Assembly (NCBI GenBank): GCA_910578715.1
Contig: CAJTRL010000053.1
Span: 1 to 26,920, forward strand
DNA: 26,920 nucleotides
Origin: an uncultured Lachnospiraceae bacterium
GTDB lineage: Bacteria; Bacillota; Clostridia; Lachnospirales; Lachnospiraceae
Reading direction: 5' to 3'
The notes under the pieces were generated by a model. It had not been told where the DNA came from. It did not search any database and saw only the letters and a program-made list of their open reading frames with translations. Shown here one piece after another: positions 12,814 through 20,655 of this stretch. The stretch's first letter is position 1; every line of letters begins with the position of its first letter. The position numbers and the translations under genes are program-made.

Positions 12814-13989
12814 TCACATCTTCCGCCGAATGCTCTCCAGCCGGTTCAGCGCCTCGTACAGCGTTTCATCCTTTTTCGCAAAATGAAGGCGTATCAGGTC
12901 GTTCACCGGTTCCCTGAAAAAACTGGAGCCGGGCACCGCGCCCACTCCCACCTTTTCCGCCAGGGCCTCGCAGAAAGACAAGTCGCTCTCATAGCCAAAT
13001 TCCGCGATATTAAGCAGCACATAATAGGCCCCCTGGGGATTCGTATGGGTCAGGCCGATTTCATCCAGCCCTTTCAGGAAAAGATTCTTTTTCCGGGTGT
13101 ATTTTTCCCGCAGCTCATCATAGTAGGACTTTGGAAAAAGGAGTCCCGGAATGACCGCCTCCTGTAACGGCGCCGCCGCGCCCACGGTCAAAAAGTCATG
13201 CACCTTTTTTGCCACATCGATAATCCGCGGCGATGCGATAATATAGCCGAGCCGCCAGCCCGTGATGGAATAGGTCTTGGAAAGGGAACTGCACGAAATC
13301 GTCCGTTCCCACATGCCGGGCAGCGAGGCGAAATAAACATGCTCATACGGTTCATAGACGATGTGCTCGTAAACTTCATCTGTTATGACATATGCGTCAT
13401 ATTTTTCCGCCAGACCCGCAATCAGCATCAGTTCTTCCCTCGCAAAAACCTTTCCACAGGGATTCGAAGGATTGCAGAGAATCAATGCTTTGGGCCTCTG
13501 TGCAAAAGCGGCTTCCAGCTCCTCCGGGCGAAACTGAAATTCCGGCGGGTATAGGTTTACATAAATCGGTTCCGCGCCGGACAGTATCGTGTCCGCACCG
13601 TAATTTTCATAAAAAGGAGAAAAAACAATTACCTTATCCCCTGGATTCGTGACGGTCATCATGGCCGCCATCATTGCTTCGGTACTGCCGCAAGTCACAA
13701 CGATTTCAGCATCGGGCTCAATTTTCCTTCCCATGAGCGCGGATTGTTTGGCCGCCAGAGCCTCCCGGAAATTCTGGGCGCCCCAGGTAATGGAATACTG
13801 ATGGAAATCTTCGTGCGATACCTGGGCCAGTCTGTCCAGAATTTCTTTCGGCGGGTCAAAATCCGGGAATCCCTGGGATAAGTTCACCGCCTGATATTTG
13901 TTGGAAATACGCGTCATCCGGCGGATGACGGAATCGGTAAAGCCCGCTGTGCGTTTGGATAGCTGCTGCATTGTTCCTGCTCCCTTCAT
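12814..13989 (-). CDS. PLP-dependent aminotransferase, class I/II (fold type I)
   Basis: Cytoplasmic aminotransferase of 391 aa, related to methionine/glutamine/kynurenine transaminases (NLSQGFPDFDPP near 36-47 is typical of that branch). PLP-binding residues are clear: CNPSNPCGK (Asn173 region), ITDEVYEHIVYE (Asp204, Tyr207), the Schiff-base lysine in SSLSKTYSITGWRLGY (Lys238), and the substrate-binding arginine near the C-terminus in DLIRLHFAKKDE. The start at 13989 has AAGGA 7 bases upstream; ATG six codons later (13971) has GGGAG and is equally possible. It is a single-gene unit with a terminator downstream and a cluster of ATCTCAATTTAA direct repeats upstream. The exact amino acid substrate cannot be assigned. 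Confidence 0.9.
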   Translation of the reverse strand: MKGAGTMQQLSKRTAGFTDSVIRRMTRISNKYQAVNLSQGFPDFDPPKEILDRLAQVSHEDFHQYSITWGAQNFREALAAKQSALMGRKIEPDAEIVVTCGSTEAMMAAMMTVTNPGDKVIVFSPFYENYGADTILSGAEPIYVNLYPPEFQFRPEELEAAFAQRPKALILCNPSNPCGKVFAREELMLIAGLAEKYDAYVITDEVYEHIVYEPYEHVYFASLPGMWERTISCSSLSKTYSITGWRLGYIIASPRIIDVAKKVHDFLTVGAAAPLQEAVIPGLLFPKSYYDELREKYTRKKNLFLKGLDEIGLTHTNPQGAYYVLLNIAEFGYESDLSFCEALAEKVGVGAVPGSSFFREPVNDLIRLHFAKKDETLYEALNRLESIRRKM

Positions 13990-14009
13990 CTTTTCGTCCT
14001 TCTTAGATA

Positions 14010-14061
14010 ATCTCCATTTAAATCATCTCAATTTAATCTCAATTTAAACCATCTCTGTTTA
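14010..14061. repeat. Four direct repeats of ATCTCAATTTAA upstream of the aminotransferase gene
   Basis: Copies begin at 14010 (ATCTCCATTTAA), 14025 and 14036 (both exact ATCTCAATTTAA) and 14051 (ATCTCTGTTTA). Spacings are 15, 11 and 15 bp. The array ends 20 bases before the aminotransferase start, in its untranslated leader or promoter. The region to 14190 has no gene and is pyrimidine-rich on the plus strand. Confidence 0.55.
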
Positions 14062-14191
14062 CCTCAACTGCCTTTACCAAGTTTATCACAATTTCTTTCC
14101 GTCAACTACCAAATTTTGATTTTCCCCTTCCTTTTTCCCTTTCCATCAGACAGTCCTTACTGCTTTTCCTCTGACTTTTATCACCCGATTC

Positions 14192-14941
14192 TTAGAATCC
14201 TCCTTCCCATTCCGCCACTTTTTCCGCATATTCCTCTTCCAGCTGTGCCAGCCTTTTGTTTATCTCCTCCGAATATTCTCCCTCATTCAGATTGCCCATA
14301 ATGGCATTGATAAAGTCATCGTCCAGATGCAGCTTCCAGCCGCCGTTTTTCCAAAAGGCAGCAACCGTGACATTCATCGTACAGGTATCTTCCCACGCGT
14401 CCATAATCGCCAGAAGTTCCTCGCCGCCATTTGCTAATGACGTCATATCTTTCACCATCTGCCACATGCCGGTCCCTTCCGCCGCAATCATATTTTCCAA
14501 GACCGATATTTCATAATATCCCGTAACATCCGTCATATCCAGGTTGGTAATCGTCATATCGATTTCGGCTTCCCCGTCCTGTTCTCGGACGTCCGTAATT
14601 TCCCATTCCAGCCCTTCCACGATTTTTTCCGCCATCCGCAGATTGAACCGATAGCGCTTTCCCGTTTTCCGGCCGGGCTGCAGCAATTCGTTAAAAATCC
14701 GGTACTGCGCCTCAACCGGAATGCCGAGCCAGTTATAGTATGTCTCCACATAATTATCCGTACAGGCGTTGAAGGTTTCCAAATCCAGCTCCCCCAGACT
14801 TTCCATCGCACATTGCGCGGCTTTCTTCGGCGTCTCTGTGTCTTTCGCCAGCGTTTCAGCCCGGCCGCTCATTCCACACGCCCCCGTCAAAAGGCTTCCC
14901 AATACCGCAGCAAACAAAACTTTCATCTTCGATGTTCTCAT
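14192..14941 (-). CDS. Putative lipoprotein, 249 aa
   Basis: Begins MRTSKMKVLFAAVLGSLL and ends its signal at TGAC (Cys22), close to a lipobox. The mature part has a helical N-terminal section (ETPKKAAQCAMESLGEL, LETFNACTDNYVETYYNW), then strand-rich sequence around EQDGEAEIDMTITNLDM, a long helix, and WKLHLDDDFINAIMG, ending in a coiled-coil tail (LAQLEEEYAEKVAEWEGGF). This layout recurs in many clostridial lipoproteins with an NTF2-like or DUF5105-like C-terminal fold. Start 14941 has AAGGAG nine bases upstream; a longer reading to 15082 is a run through downstream repeats of the kinase gene. It follows the GHKL kinase gene on the same strand but behind a triple hairpin array. Confidence 0.75.
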   Translation of the reverse strand: MRTSKMKVLFAAVLGSLLTGACGMSGRAETLAKDTETPKKAAQCAMESLGELDLETFNACTDNYVETYYNWLGIPVEAQYRIFNELLQPGRKTGKRYRFNLRMAEKIVEGLEWEITDVREQDGEAEIDMTITNLDMTDVTGYYEISVLENMIAAEGTGMWQMVKDMTSLANGGEELLAIMDAWEDTCTMNVTVAAFWKNGGWKLHLDDDFINAIMGNLNEGEYSEEINKRLAQLEEEYAEKVAEWEGGF

Positions 14942-15046
14942 CGTTCCACGCTCCTTTTCTTTTTCCCGATTTGATTTGCTGCTTTTATTGTATTTTTCAT
15001 CCTTTTTCCGCGCAATGCCCCCGGCACGAATCGGCGGCCGGACAGC

Positions 15047-15173
15047 AAAAAAAGACGGCCGGACTCCTTTCCCCGGCATCACCGCCGCAAAAAAAAGACG
15101 CCCGGACTCCTTACTCCGGTATCACCGCCGCAAAAAAAGACGCCCGGACTCCTTACTCCGGTATCACCGCTGC
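15047..15173 (-). repeat. Three tandem copies of a 42-43 bp unit covering the GHKL kinase stop
   Basis: Units at 15047-15088, 15089-15131 and 15132-15173 share AAAGACGCCCGGACTCC and GGTATCACCGCCGC. The rightmost copy encodes the last residues of the kinase (AAVIPE and stop at 15153-15155). On the minus strand each unit has CCGGA/TCCGG arms followed within five bases by seven or eight T, so each copy looks like an intrinsic terminator. Confidence 0.85.
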
Positions 15174-16430
15174 AAAATAAAACCAGCCCTCCTCACATTT
15201 TAAAACGCTCGTTCCTTCATATTTTCTGACAACGGCTTCCACATTCAGAAGCCCGATTCCGTGTCGGCTCCTGTCCCGCTTTGTGGTGGAAACCCGTCCG
15301 TCTATGATTCGCACGGGCTCTTTTACCGGATTGCGGACAGAAAGGACAAGCCCGCTCTCCTCCTGTACCATCTTGAACCGGATGACCCGGTTTTCCGTCA
15401 GTTTATCGCACGCCTCTATCGCATTGTCCAATAAATTCACAAGAAGCGTGACGATTTCCTCTTCGCCGATGGTAATTCCAGACAGGTCGTTGACCGAAAT
15501 AGTCATTGCAATATTCCGCTCCAGCGCTTCCTGATATTTCCGGTTCAGCACCACGTTTACGACCAGATGATTCGCGTTCACCATATCGACGCTCTTTTTC
15601 AGATTCCCGGAGAGGCCGGAAACATATCTTAACGTTTCCTGGGTTTCGCCTCGCGCCAGCATCTCCTGTATACACTGTAACTGGTTTTTATAATCGTGCA
15701 GAAGCCGCCTCTGCTGCTCATAGCTTTGCTGCATGTTATGATACATCTCCACCTGATTCCGCATCCGCTCGCTGCCAAGCTGCATCCACCGCAGTTCTTC
15801 CTCTTTTTCCAGTCTTCCTATGGCAAAATAACAAAGGGCCGTGCACAGAATCGCCAGCCCGAATACAACGATAAACCGTGCGTAGTTTTCTTCCCCGTTC
15901 CCATTCCAGACCGTGACGCCGACAGCCGTCAGAACGACCATAATAAGCACCGGAAAAAACCCGAATTTTTCCCACCGCAGTCCCGAAATCCCGCGTGCCC
16001 GCTTTCGAAAAGAAATATGGAAAGCCATCATCAGGCACAGCAGAATCCCCTCCGTGACAACTTCGACTCCGTCAAAAACGCCTCTGCTCTCCGGCAAAGA
16101 CAACAGATAAACGACGGAAACCATCGTTACGGAAATGAACCAGTAAATACCGCAGAACAGCACGGAGGCAAGCAGATTTTTGACAATTCCCGTCCGGTAA
16201 TAGAACTGCGCAATGATAAAAAGTACAAAAATAACGCGGAGCGGCTGCAGCAGATACGGCGGAATCGGCGTGACTGCAATCAGCATGGCGCCCGCCGCAA
16301 AAACCGGAATTTCCGTATACCGTACCCACTGCGCATAATTTCTTTTTTCCCCTAATATCGTTTCAAAAAATAACCAGCAGCTGGCACCCGTCAGCAGACT
16401 CAGAAACAGACTTCTTACAAACACTTCCAT
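15153..16430 (-). CDS. GHKL-domain sensor histidine kinase, AgrC-like
   Basis: Membrane sensor kinase of 425 aa. The N-terminal half (about 1-205) has six or seven hydrophobic helices with short loops, as in AgrC-type peptide receptors. The dimerisation helix carries LLHDYKNQLQCIQEML with phospho-acceptor His245. The ATPase domain has N box NLLDNAIEACDK and HGIGLLNVEAVV in the G2 position; it is the HATPase_c_5 type. The ATG at 16430 shares its A with the TGA stop of the regulator gene (TGATG), with GGGAG seven bases upstream; a GTG one codon earlier is possible. No AgrB/AgrD-type peptide genes were found nearby. The 3' end lies in a three-copy tandem array. Confidence 0.88.
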   Translation of the reverse strand: MEVFVRSLFLSLLTGASCWLFFETILGEKRNYAQWVRYTEIPVFAAGAMLIAVTPIPPYLLQPLRVIFVLFIIAQFYYRTGIVKNLLASVLFCGIYWFISVTMVSVVYLLSLPESRGVFDGVEVVTEGILLCLMMAFHISFRKRARGISGLRWEKFGFFPVLIMVVLTAVGVTVWNGNGEENYARFIVVFGLAILCTALCYFAIGRLEKEEELRWMQLGSERMRNQVEMYHNMQQSYEQQRRLLHDYKNQLQCIQEMLARGETQETLRYVSGLSGNLKKSVDMVNANHLVVNVVLNRKYQEALERNIAMTISVNDLSGITIGEEEIVTLLVNLLDNAIEACDKLTENRVIRFKMVQEESGLVLSVRNPVKEPVRIIDGRVSTTKRDRSRHGIGLLNVEAVVRKYEGTSVLKCEEGWFYFAAVIPE

Positions 16431-17143
16431 CACAAGGCTCCCTGATACGCCACAAATTCTTCTTTGACCTTCTGGTACTTCGTGCGCGGAACGGGCAGTT
16501 CTTCGCCCGTATCAAGAAATGCCAGATAATTACTGATTTTCCGTATATGTTTCATATTCACAAGATAACTTTTGTGAATGCGAAGGAAACCACAGCCGGA
16601 CAGCCTTTCCTCGACAGCGTCCAGTTTTTCATAAATCTGATAGCTGACGATTTCCTTTTCCATATAAAAAAAGACCGCTTTGTGCTTCCGGCTCTCCACA
16701 TAGAGGATATTTTCGGTATAGAGCTTCTTTTCTCCCTCCGCAAAAGGAAATGTTATCTGCGCCGCCTTTCTTTTCCGCAAAATGGCATCCATACATTCCG
16801 CTATCGCGTCATCCGGCGAGTCTTTCAGGATATAACGCACCGCATCCACCTTATATCCTTCCAGCGCATAGTCGATAAAGGCGGTCACAAACACGATACT
16901 GGTATCGCTGTGAAAGGCCCGTATCTGCTGCGCCGTCTGCACGCCGTCCATCTTCTCCATACTGATATCCAGAAAAACAATATCGTATTTTACGCGGTTT
17001 GGGCACTGTCCCAGAAATTCCTCTCCTGAAACATATTCCGTAATAACATAAGGCAGTGCATGTTTTTCCAGATACTGTTTTAAAAGCCTTCCGAGCTTTT
17101 CCCTGTAAAATGATTCGTCATCGCATATGGCAATCTGAAACAA
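16430..17143 (-). CDS. LytTR-family response regulator, AgrA/VirR-like
   Basis: A 237-aa regulator. The receiver domain begins FQIAICDDESFYREKL and carries the phospho-acceptor Asp59 in IVFLDISMEKMDG, and VTAFIDYALEGYKVDAVRYILK in the switch/lysine region. The LytTR DNA-binding domain (about 135-237) shows ILYVESRKHKAVFF, GFLRIHKSYLVNMKHI and LPVPRTKYQKVKEEF, all typical. The start is most likely the TTG at 17143, with AAAGGAG eight bases upstream; an ATG at 17167 has no such site. It overlaps the kinase start by one base. It lies downstream of a lipoprotein gene with a terminator between them; a dedicated promoter was not found. Confidence 0.9.
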   Translation of the reverse strand: MFQIAICDDESFYREKLGRLLKQYLEKHALPYVITEYVSGEEFLGQCPNRVKYDIVFLDISMEKMDGVQTAQQIRAFHSDTSIVFVTAFIDYALEGYKVDAVRYILKDSPDDAIAECMDAILRKRKAAQITFPFAEGEKKLYTENILYVESRKHKAVFFYMEKEIVSYQIYEKLDAVEERLSGCGFLRIHKSYLVNMKHIRKISNYLAFLDTGEELPVPRTKYQKVKEEFVAYQGAL

Positions 17144-17185
17144 GGCTTTTTCTCCTTTCCTGCTCATATTCGAGCGGCTGATATG

Positions 17186-17218
17186 AAAAAAATCCCCGCC
17201 AAAATCTGACGGGGATTT
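17186..17218 (-). terminator. Intrinsic terminator of the 222-aa lipoprotein gene
   Basis: Perfect 9-bp stem AAATCCCCG/CGGGGATTT (17190-17198 with 17210-17218), 11-nt loop, followed on the minus strand by further T. It lies 20 bases after the lipoprotein stop. Confidence 0.85.
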
Positions 17219-17238
17219 CTTTACATAATTTTTTCCGA

Positions 17239-17907
17239 TTACTGGATTGCATTCAGCGCATCTTCCATATCGAAGAATACTGTCTCAAGATTCATAACGT
17301 CATCCTGGTTCGGTGTCCATACGTTATCGACAAGCTCGATTCTGAGCGTTGCCGTTGCCGGCTCGTCATAAGTAACGTTTGCCAGAGAATCAACGAAGCA
17401 GTCTTTGTACTTGGAAATAATCTGCTCGTTCATCTCTTCATCCGAAGGCATCTCGCCGCCCGCGCTGATTGCTGCCGTCCACTCTTCAACCATGGCATTA
17501 ACTTCTTCCATGTAAGCGGTCATTGCAGGTTCAAAAACATTCATCTGCTCATATGTAATTGTTACAACATAGGAACCGTCATCCTGTTTCTCAGCTTCAC
17601 CAACCGTATATTTTGCGCCGCCGTAGATATCTGCAAATACCTGACGGAATGATTCTGCCTGCTCTGTTGAGATGCTGCCGCCCGCCGATGCTACCATAGC
17701 ATCAACATTCGCGTCCAGACCCTGTTCGTATAAATCTGCCGCTTCCTCCGCTGTTCCAATCTTCATGGATACGAACTGCGTAGAATCATTCTTGTAAGAA
17801 TTGTCCAGCAGAGCCTTTGCATACGCTGCTGCGTCAAAAGAATTTCCACAGCCGCCAAGTAATCCGACTGTCAATGCGCCTGCCAGTAAAAGTGATAATT
17901 TCTTCAT
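17239..17907 (-). CDS. Putative lipoprotein, 222 aa
   Basis: Starts MKKLSLLLAGALTVGLLGGC, a textbook lipoprotein signal with lipobox LGGC (Cys20). The mature protein is acidic and helical, with DGSYVVTITYEQMNVFEPAM in the middle and a C-terminal section ending DVMNLETVFFDMEDALNAIQ. Similar proteins are common in Lachnospiraceae but have no assigned function. The layout (helical N-terminus, short strand-rich centre, C-terminal W/DD region) recalls the lipoprotein on the other side of the two-component pair. The ATG has AAGGGAA very close and GGGAGG 13 bases upstream. A candidate promoter and a strong terminator define a single-gene unit. Confidence 0.8.
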   Translation of the reverse strand: MKKLSLLLAGALTVGLLGGCGNSFDAAAYAKALLDNSYKNDSTQFVSMKIGTAEEAADLYEQGLDANVDAMVASAGGSISTEQAESFRQVFADIYGGAKYTVGEAEKQDDGSYVVTITYEQMNVFEPAMTAYMEEVNAMVEEWTAAISAGGEMPSDEEMNEQIISKYKDCFVDSLANVTYDEPATATLRIELVDNVWTPNQDDVMNLETVFFDMEDALNAIQ

Positions 17908-17961
17908 TTCCCTTAGAGTCCTCCCTCTGTTTACATTAATTTATGGCTTTAATATCAGCCA

Positions 17962-18001
17962 CCTAATAAGTTAGGCTATCAGCTTTTAATCCATTTGTCA
18001 A
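17962..18001 (-). promoter_or_regulatory. Candidate promoter with CCTAA-N4-TTAGG dyad
   Basis: Minus-strand TTGACA (18001-17996), 17-bp spacer, TAGCCT (17978-17973), a weak -10. A dyad CCTAA/TTAGG (17962-17966/17971-17975) overlaps the -10, suggesting control by a repressor or a small leader hairpin. It lies about 65 bases before the lipoprotein start. Confidence 0.4.
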
Positions 18002-18049
18002 TATACTTAAAAAAAATTTAATATTTAAGTCTGCCCTGTACACCACCGT

Positions 18050-18361
18050 TCATTCCCCGGCCGCTTCCACATTAAAAACAACCGGACGGATTCCATCGGT
18101 ACAGCAGACAATCGTCTGGCCGTCTTTTCGGTTCCACGGTGTAAATGAAGCGCCGGAAGAAATTGCGCTGACGCTCTGATAAATATCAATCCATGCCCAG
18201 GGGCAGAATCCTTCCGGCATTTTCGCGTTTCCCTCAAAAAGGAAAGTATCTCCGACATTCAGCAGCGGACAGGGGCCTGTTGCTTTTCCTTCCGACAGAT
18301 ATTCTTCCGCAAAGTCCGGGTAAAATTCTTTGCGGAGAACTGTTATTTTTACTTTTTTCAT
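18050..18361 (-). CDS. TIGR04076 family protein
   Basis: A 103-aa protein reading MKKVKITVLRKEFYPDFAEE, with CPLLNVGDTFLFEG, EGFCPWAWIDIYQSV and a C-terminal TDGIRPVVFNVEA. This pattern (CP.L..G..F, GFCP.AW..IY, C.DG.RPV.F) matches the small conserved family TIGR04076, whose function is unknown. AAAGGAAA lies 5-8 bases before the ATG at 18361; longer readings run through the prfA-derived tandem repeats. It is the last gene of the prfA group and its 5' end sits directly on the repeat array. Confidence 0.85.
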   Translation of the reverse strand: MKKVKITVLRKEFYPDFAEEYLSEGKATGPCPLLNVGDTFLFEGNAKMPEGFCPWAWIDIYQSVSAISSGASFTPWNRKDGQTIVCCTDGIRPVVFNVEAAGE

Positions 18362-18370
18362 AGAGTTTCC

Positions 18371-18530
18371 TTTTCGTTCATCTTCGACAGCTTGGCTGCC
18401 GTGGTCATGCCGACCAGGCAGCAATCTCAGTTTTCGTTCATCTTCGACAGCTTCGCTGCCGTGGTCATGCCGACCAGGCAGCATTCTTAGTTTTCATTCA
18501 TCTTCGACAGCTTGGCTGCCTGGTCGGCGG
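18371..18530 (-). repeat. 60-bp tandem repeat duplicating the 3' end of prfA
   Basis: Full units at 18371-18430 and 18431-18490 and a partial third at 18491-18530 inside prfA. The period is exactly 60 bp. The TCATCTTCGACAGCTT part is the prfA C-terminus (KLSKMNE). Each full unit also has a strong stem GCTGCC-TGGTC/GACCA-GGCAGC (18395-18422 and 18455-18482). Because 60 is a multiple of three, prfA's frame continues through both copies, giving TTAAKLSKMNE again after each stop. Confidence 0.9.
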
Positions 18531-19560
18531 CGATACAGGCGTCGATGATTTCCTGAATGTCCCCATCCATGATTTTGTCCAGCTTGTAAAGTGTCAGATT
18601 GATACGATGGTCTGTCACGCGGCCCTGGGGAAAATTGTAAGTCCTGATTTTCTCCGAACGGTCTCCGGTCCCAATCTGGCTCTTGCGAAGCTCCGCTTCC
18701 GCATCGTGGGCCTTCTGCTGTTCAATATCGTACAGTTTGGCGCGCAAAAGCGCAAAGGCTTTTGCTTTATTCTGAAGCTGCGATTTCTCGGTCTGGCTGT
18801 ATACGACGATTCCGGTCGGATAATGGGTCAGACGAACCGCAGAGTCGGTCGTATTGACGCACTGCCCGCCATTCCCGGAAGCACGCATTACGTCGATGCG
18901 GATATCTTTTTCGTCGATTTCCACATCCACTTCTTCCGCTTCCGGCATAACTGCCACGGTAATGGTCGATGTGTGAATCCGTCCGCCGGACTCTGTTTCG
19001 GGCACACGCTGTACACGGTGTACGCCGCTTTCATATTTTAATACGGAGTAGGCGCCCTGTCCCGTCACCATAAATGTTACGCTTTTCATGCCGCCGATGC
19101 CGATTTCCTCCACCTCGGCGGTCTCCACCTTCCAGCGTCTGCTCTCGGCATAATGCACATACATACGGTATATTTCCGCCGCAAACAGGGCCGCTTCATC
19201 TCCTCCGGCCCCCGCACGGATTTCCACAATAACGTTTTTATCGTCGTTCGGGTCTTTGGGCAGAAGCAGAATTTTCAGTTCCTGTTCCAGCTCCTCCACT
19301 CTTTTCTTCGATGCAGCCAGCTCTTCTTTCAGCATATCGCGCATTTCCTCATCGGATTCGCCATCCAGCATAACAAGGCTGTCCTCGATATCCTGACTGC
19401 ATTTCCTGTATTCTTTATAAGCCTCCACGATCGGTGTCAGGTCGCTTTGTTCTTTCATTAACGAGCGGAAGCGTTCCTGATTATTCGCCACGGAAGGCTC
19501 GCTCAGTTCGTTCATAATTTCTTCGAATTTCCGAAGTAAATCTTCTAATTTATCAAACAT
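18487..19560 (-). CDS. prfA: Peptide chain release factor 1 (RF1)
   Basis: Class I release factor that reads UAA/UAG and triggers peptidyl-tRNA hydrolysis; 357 aa, the normal length. The codon-recognition tripeptide PET (187-189, within RVPETESGGRIHTS) matches RF1's PxT, and the catalytic GGQ loop is RASGNGGQCVN (GGQ 231-233). The N-terminal coiled coil begins FDKLEDLLRKFEEIM. The GGQ glutamine is the substrate of PrmC, encoded just upstream. A weak AAAGGAG lies 13 bases before the ATG. The last 13 codons lie inside a 60-bp tandem repeat that extends downstream of the stop. Essential housekeeping gene. Confidence 0.97.
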   Translation of the reverse strand: MFDKLEDLLRKFEEIMNELSEPSVANNQERFRSLMKEQSDLTPIVEAYKEYRKCSQDIEDSLVMLDGESDEEMRDMLKEELAASKKRVEELEQELKILLLPKDPNDDKNVIVEIRAGAGGDEAALFAAEIYRMYVHYAESRRWKVETAEVEEIGIGGMKSVTFMVTGQGAYSVLKYESGVHRVQRVPETESGGRIHTSTITVAVMPEAEEVDVEIDEKDIRIDVMRASGNGGQCVNTTDSAVRLTHYPTGIVVYSQTEKSQLQNKAKAFALLRAKLYDIEQQKAHDAEAELRKSQIGTGDRSEKIRTYNFPQGRVTDHRINLTLYKLDKIMDGDIQEIIDACIAADQAAKLSKMNEN

Positions 19561-19620
19561 GGCTATAACGATACTCCTTTCAGGGTCCCGGTTGAAAATC
19601 TGTATTTTTCAGTCCGCCCC

Positions 19621-19648
19621 GTCTGTCTGCTTCACCAGATACTCAAAT
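19621..19648 (-). repeat. Leader motif with flanks, copy 3
   Basis: Matches 24 of 28 positions with 12531-12558 (core CTGTCTGCTTCA, then CAGAT and TCAAAT). It lies in the 141-base prmC-prfA gap; nothing else was found in that gap. Confidence 0.45.
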
Positions 19649-19701
19649 CCTTTTCCTGCTCCGGTTCTTATCTCCGGCTCCTGTATATTCCCAACATCAT
19701 A

Positions 19702-20607
19702 TCACCAGACCCCGCACACAACTCTGTCGAGTCCCGCAAAGTCCTGAATTACTTCTACTTCGCGAAATCCCGCCGCTTCCATCAGTTCCTTTACCTCCCG
19801 GCCCTGGTCATAGCCGATTTCCATGAAAAGCCCGCCGCCGCGGGTCAGATAATTCCCAGCCCGCTTCAGAATTTCCCGGTAAAAAAACAGGCCGTCCTCT
19901 TTTCCGTCCAATGCGATAAGCGGCTCATGTTCCCTGACTTCCGGCATCAGCGTATCGATGACGTCCCGCCGGATATACGGGGGATTGGAAACAATCATCT
20001 CGAACTGCAGGCTGTCATCCGCTTTTTCAATCCTTTCAGCGTTCCGCTCCAATGCGTCAAACAAATCTCCCCGCAGAAAACTGGCACAGAGCTCTTTTCC
20101 CTCTTCCGCTTTCTTTTTTGCGCCGATGCTCTCCGCATTCCGTCTGGCCGCCGCCAGCGCCGCTTCCGATATATCCACGCCAATGCCGGTGCAGTCGTTG
20201 GAATAATATAACAGGCTCAGCAAAATGCACCCTGAACCGGTACACATATCCAGAATGCGCATTCCGTCATGCAGACGGCGCATAACCTCTTCCACCAGTA
20301 TTTCCGTGTCCTGACGCGGTATCAGCACGTCAGGGTTTACATAAAAATTCAAACCCATAAACTCCTGTGTGCCCGTCAGATACTGCAATGGCATATGGCC
20401 CTTTCGCGCGGTTATAAGGTTTACATAACTTTCTTTTTCTTCCGAAGTCACTTCCCGCCCTGCATGCGCAAGCAGCGTATTTCTGTCCGTACCGCACACA
20501 AATTCCAGCAACAGTCTGGCATCCAGCTCCGCCTCGTCGATTTCCGCTTCCCGAAGCCGTTCCACGCCCCATCTGTATGCCTGTTTATAACTCAGCTTTT
20601 CCATCAT
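19702..20607 (-). CDS. prmC: Peptide chain release factor N5-glutamine methyltransferase
   Basis: Methylates the GGQ glutamine of release factors RF1 and RF2 using S-adenosylmethionine. The 301-aa product starts MMEKLSYKQAYRWGVERL. The SAM-binding motif is RILDMCTGSGCILLSLL (117-133), the upstream conserved block is VLIPRQDTEILVEEV, and the catalytic NPPY motif is IVSNPPYIRRD (208-211). The size is slightly above the usual 280-290 aa. A start upstream at 20793 would add 62 basic/acidic low-complexity residues encoded by the repeat array and is not credible; GGGGAAG lies about 8 bases before 20607. It lies between the DUF1385 gene and prfA, an order conserved in clostridia. Confidence 0.95.
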   Translation of the reverse strand: MMEKLSYKQAYRWGVERLREAEIDEAELDARLLLEFVCGTDRNTLLAHAGREVTSEEKESYVNLITARKGHMPLQYLTGTQEFMGLNFYVNPDVLIPRQDTEILVEEVMRRLHDGMRILDMCTGSGCILLSLLYYSNDCTGIGVDISEAALAAARRNAESIGAKKKAEEGKELCASFLRGDLFDALERNAERIEKADDSLQFEMIVSNPPYIRRDVIDTLMPEVREHEPLIALDGKEDGLFFYREILKRAGNYLTRGGGLFMEIGYDQGREVKELMEAAGFREVEVIQDFAGLDRVVCGVW

Positions 20608-20655
20608 CCGCCGCTTCCCCTTCCGGCACTTCCCCGGCCTCCGGTTCTGCTTCTC

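Noticed and set aside
14192..15082. Longer lipoprotein start at 15082
   Set aside because: It would run through the kinase-tail repeats and place 47 residues before a clear lipoprotein signal peptide.
18050..18484. TIGR04076 protein with N-terminal LPGRHDHGS repeats
   Set aside because: The repeats are an out-of-frame reading of the prfA-derived array; the normal family start at 18361 has its own ribosome binding site.
18371..18530. CRISPR-like array
   Set aside because: Repeats are 60 bp, directly adjacent without unique spacers, and derive from prfA; no cas genes.
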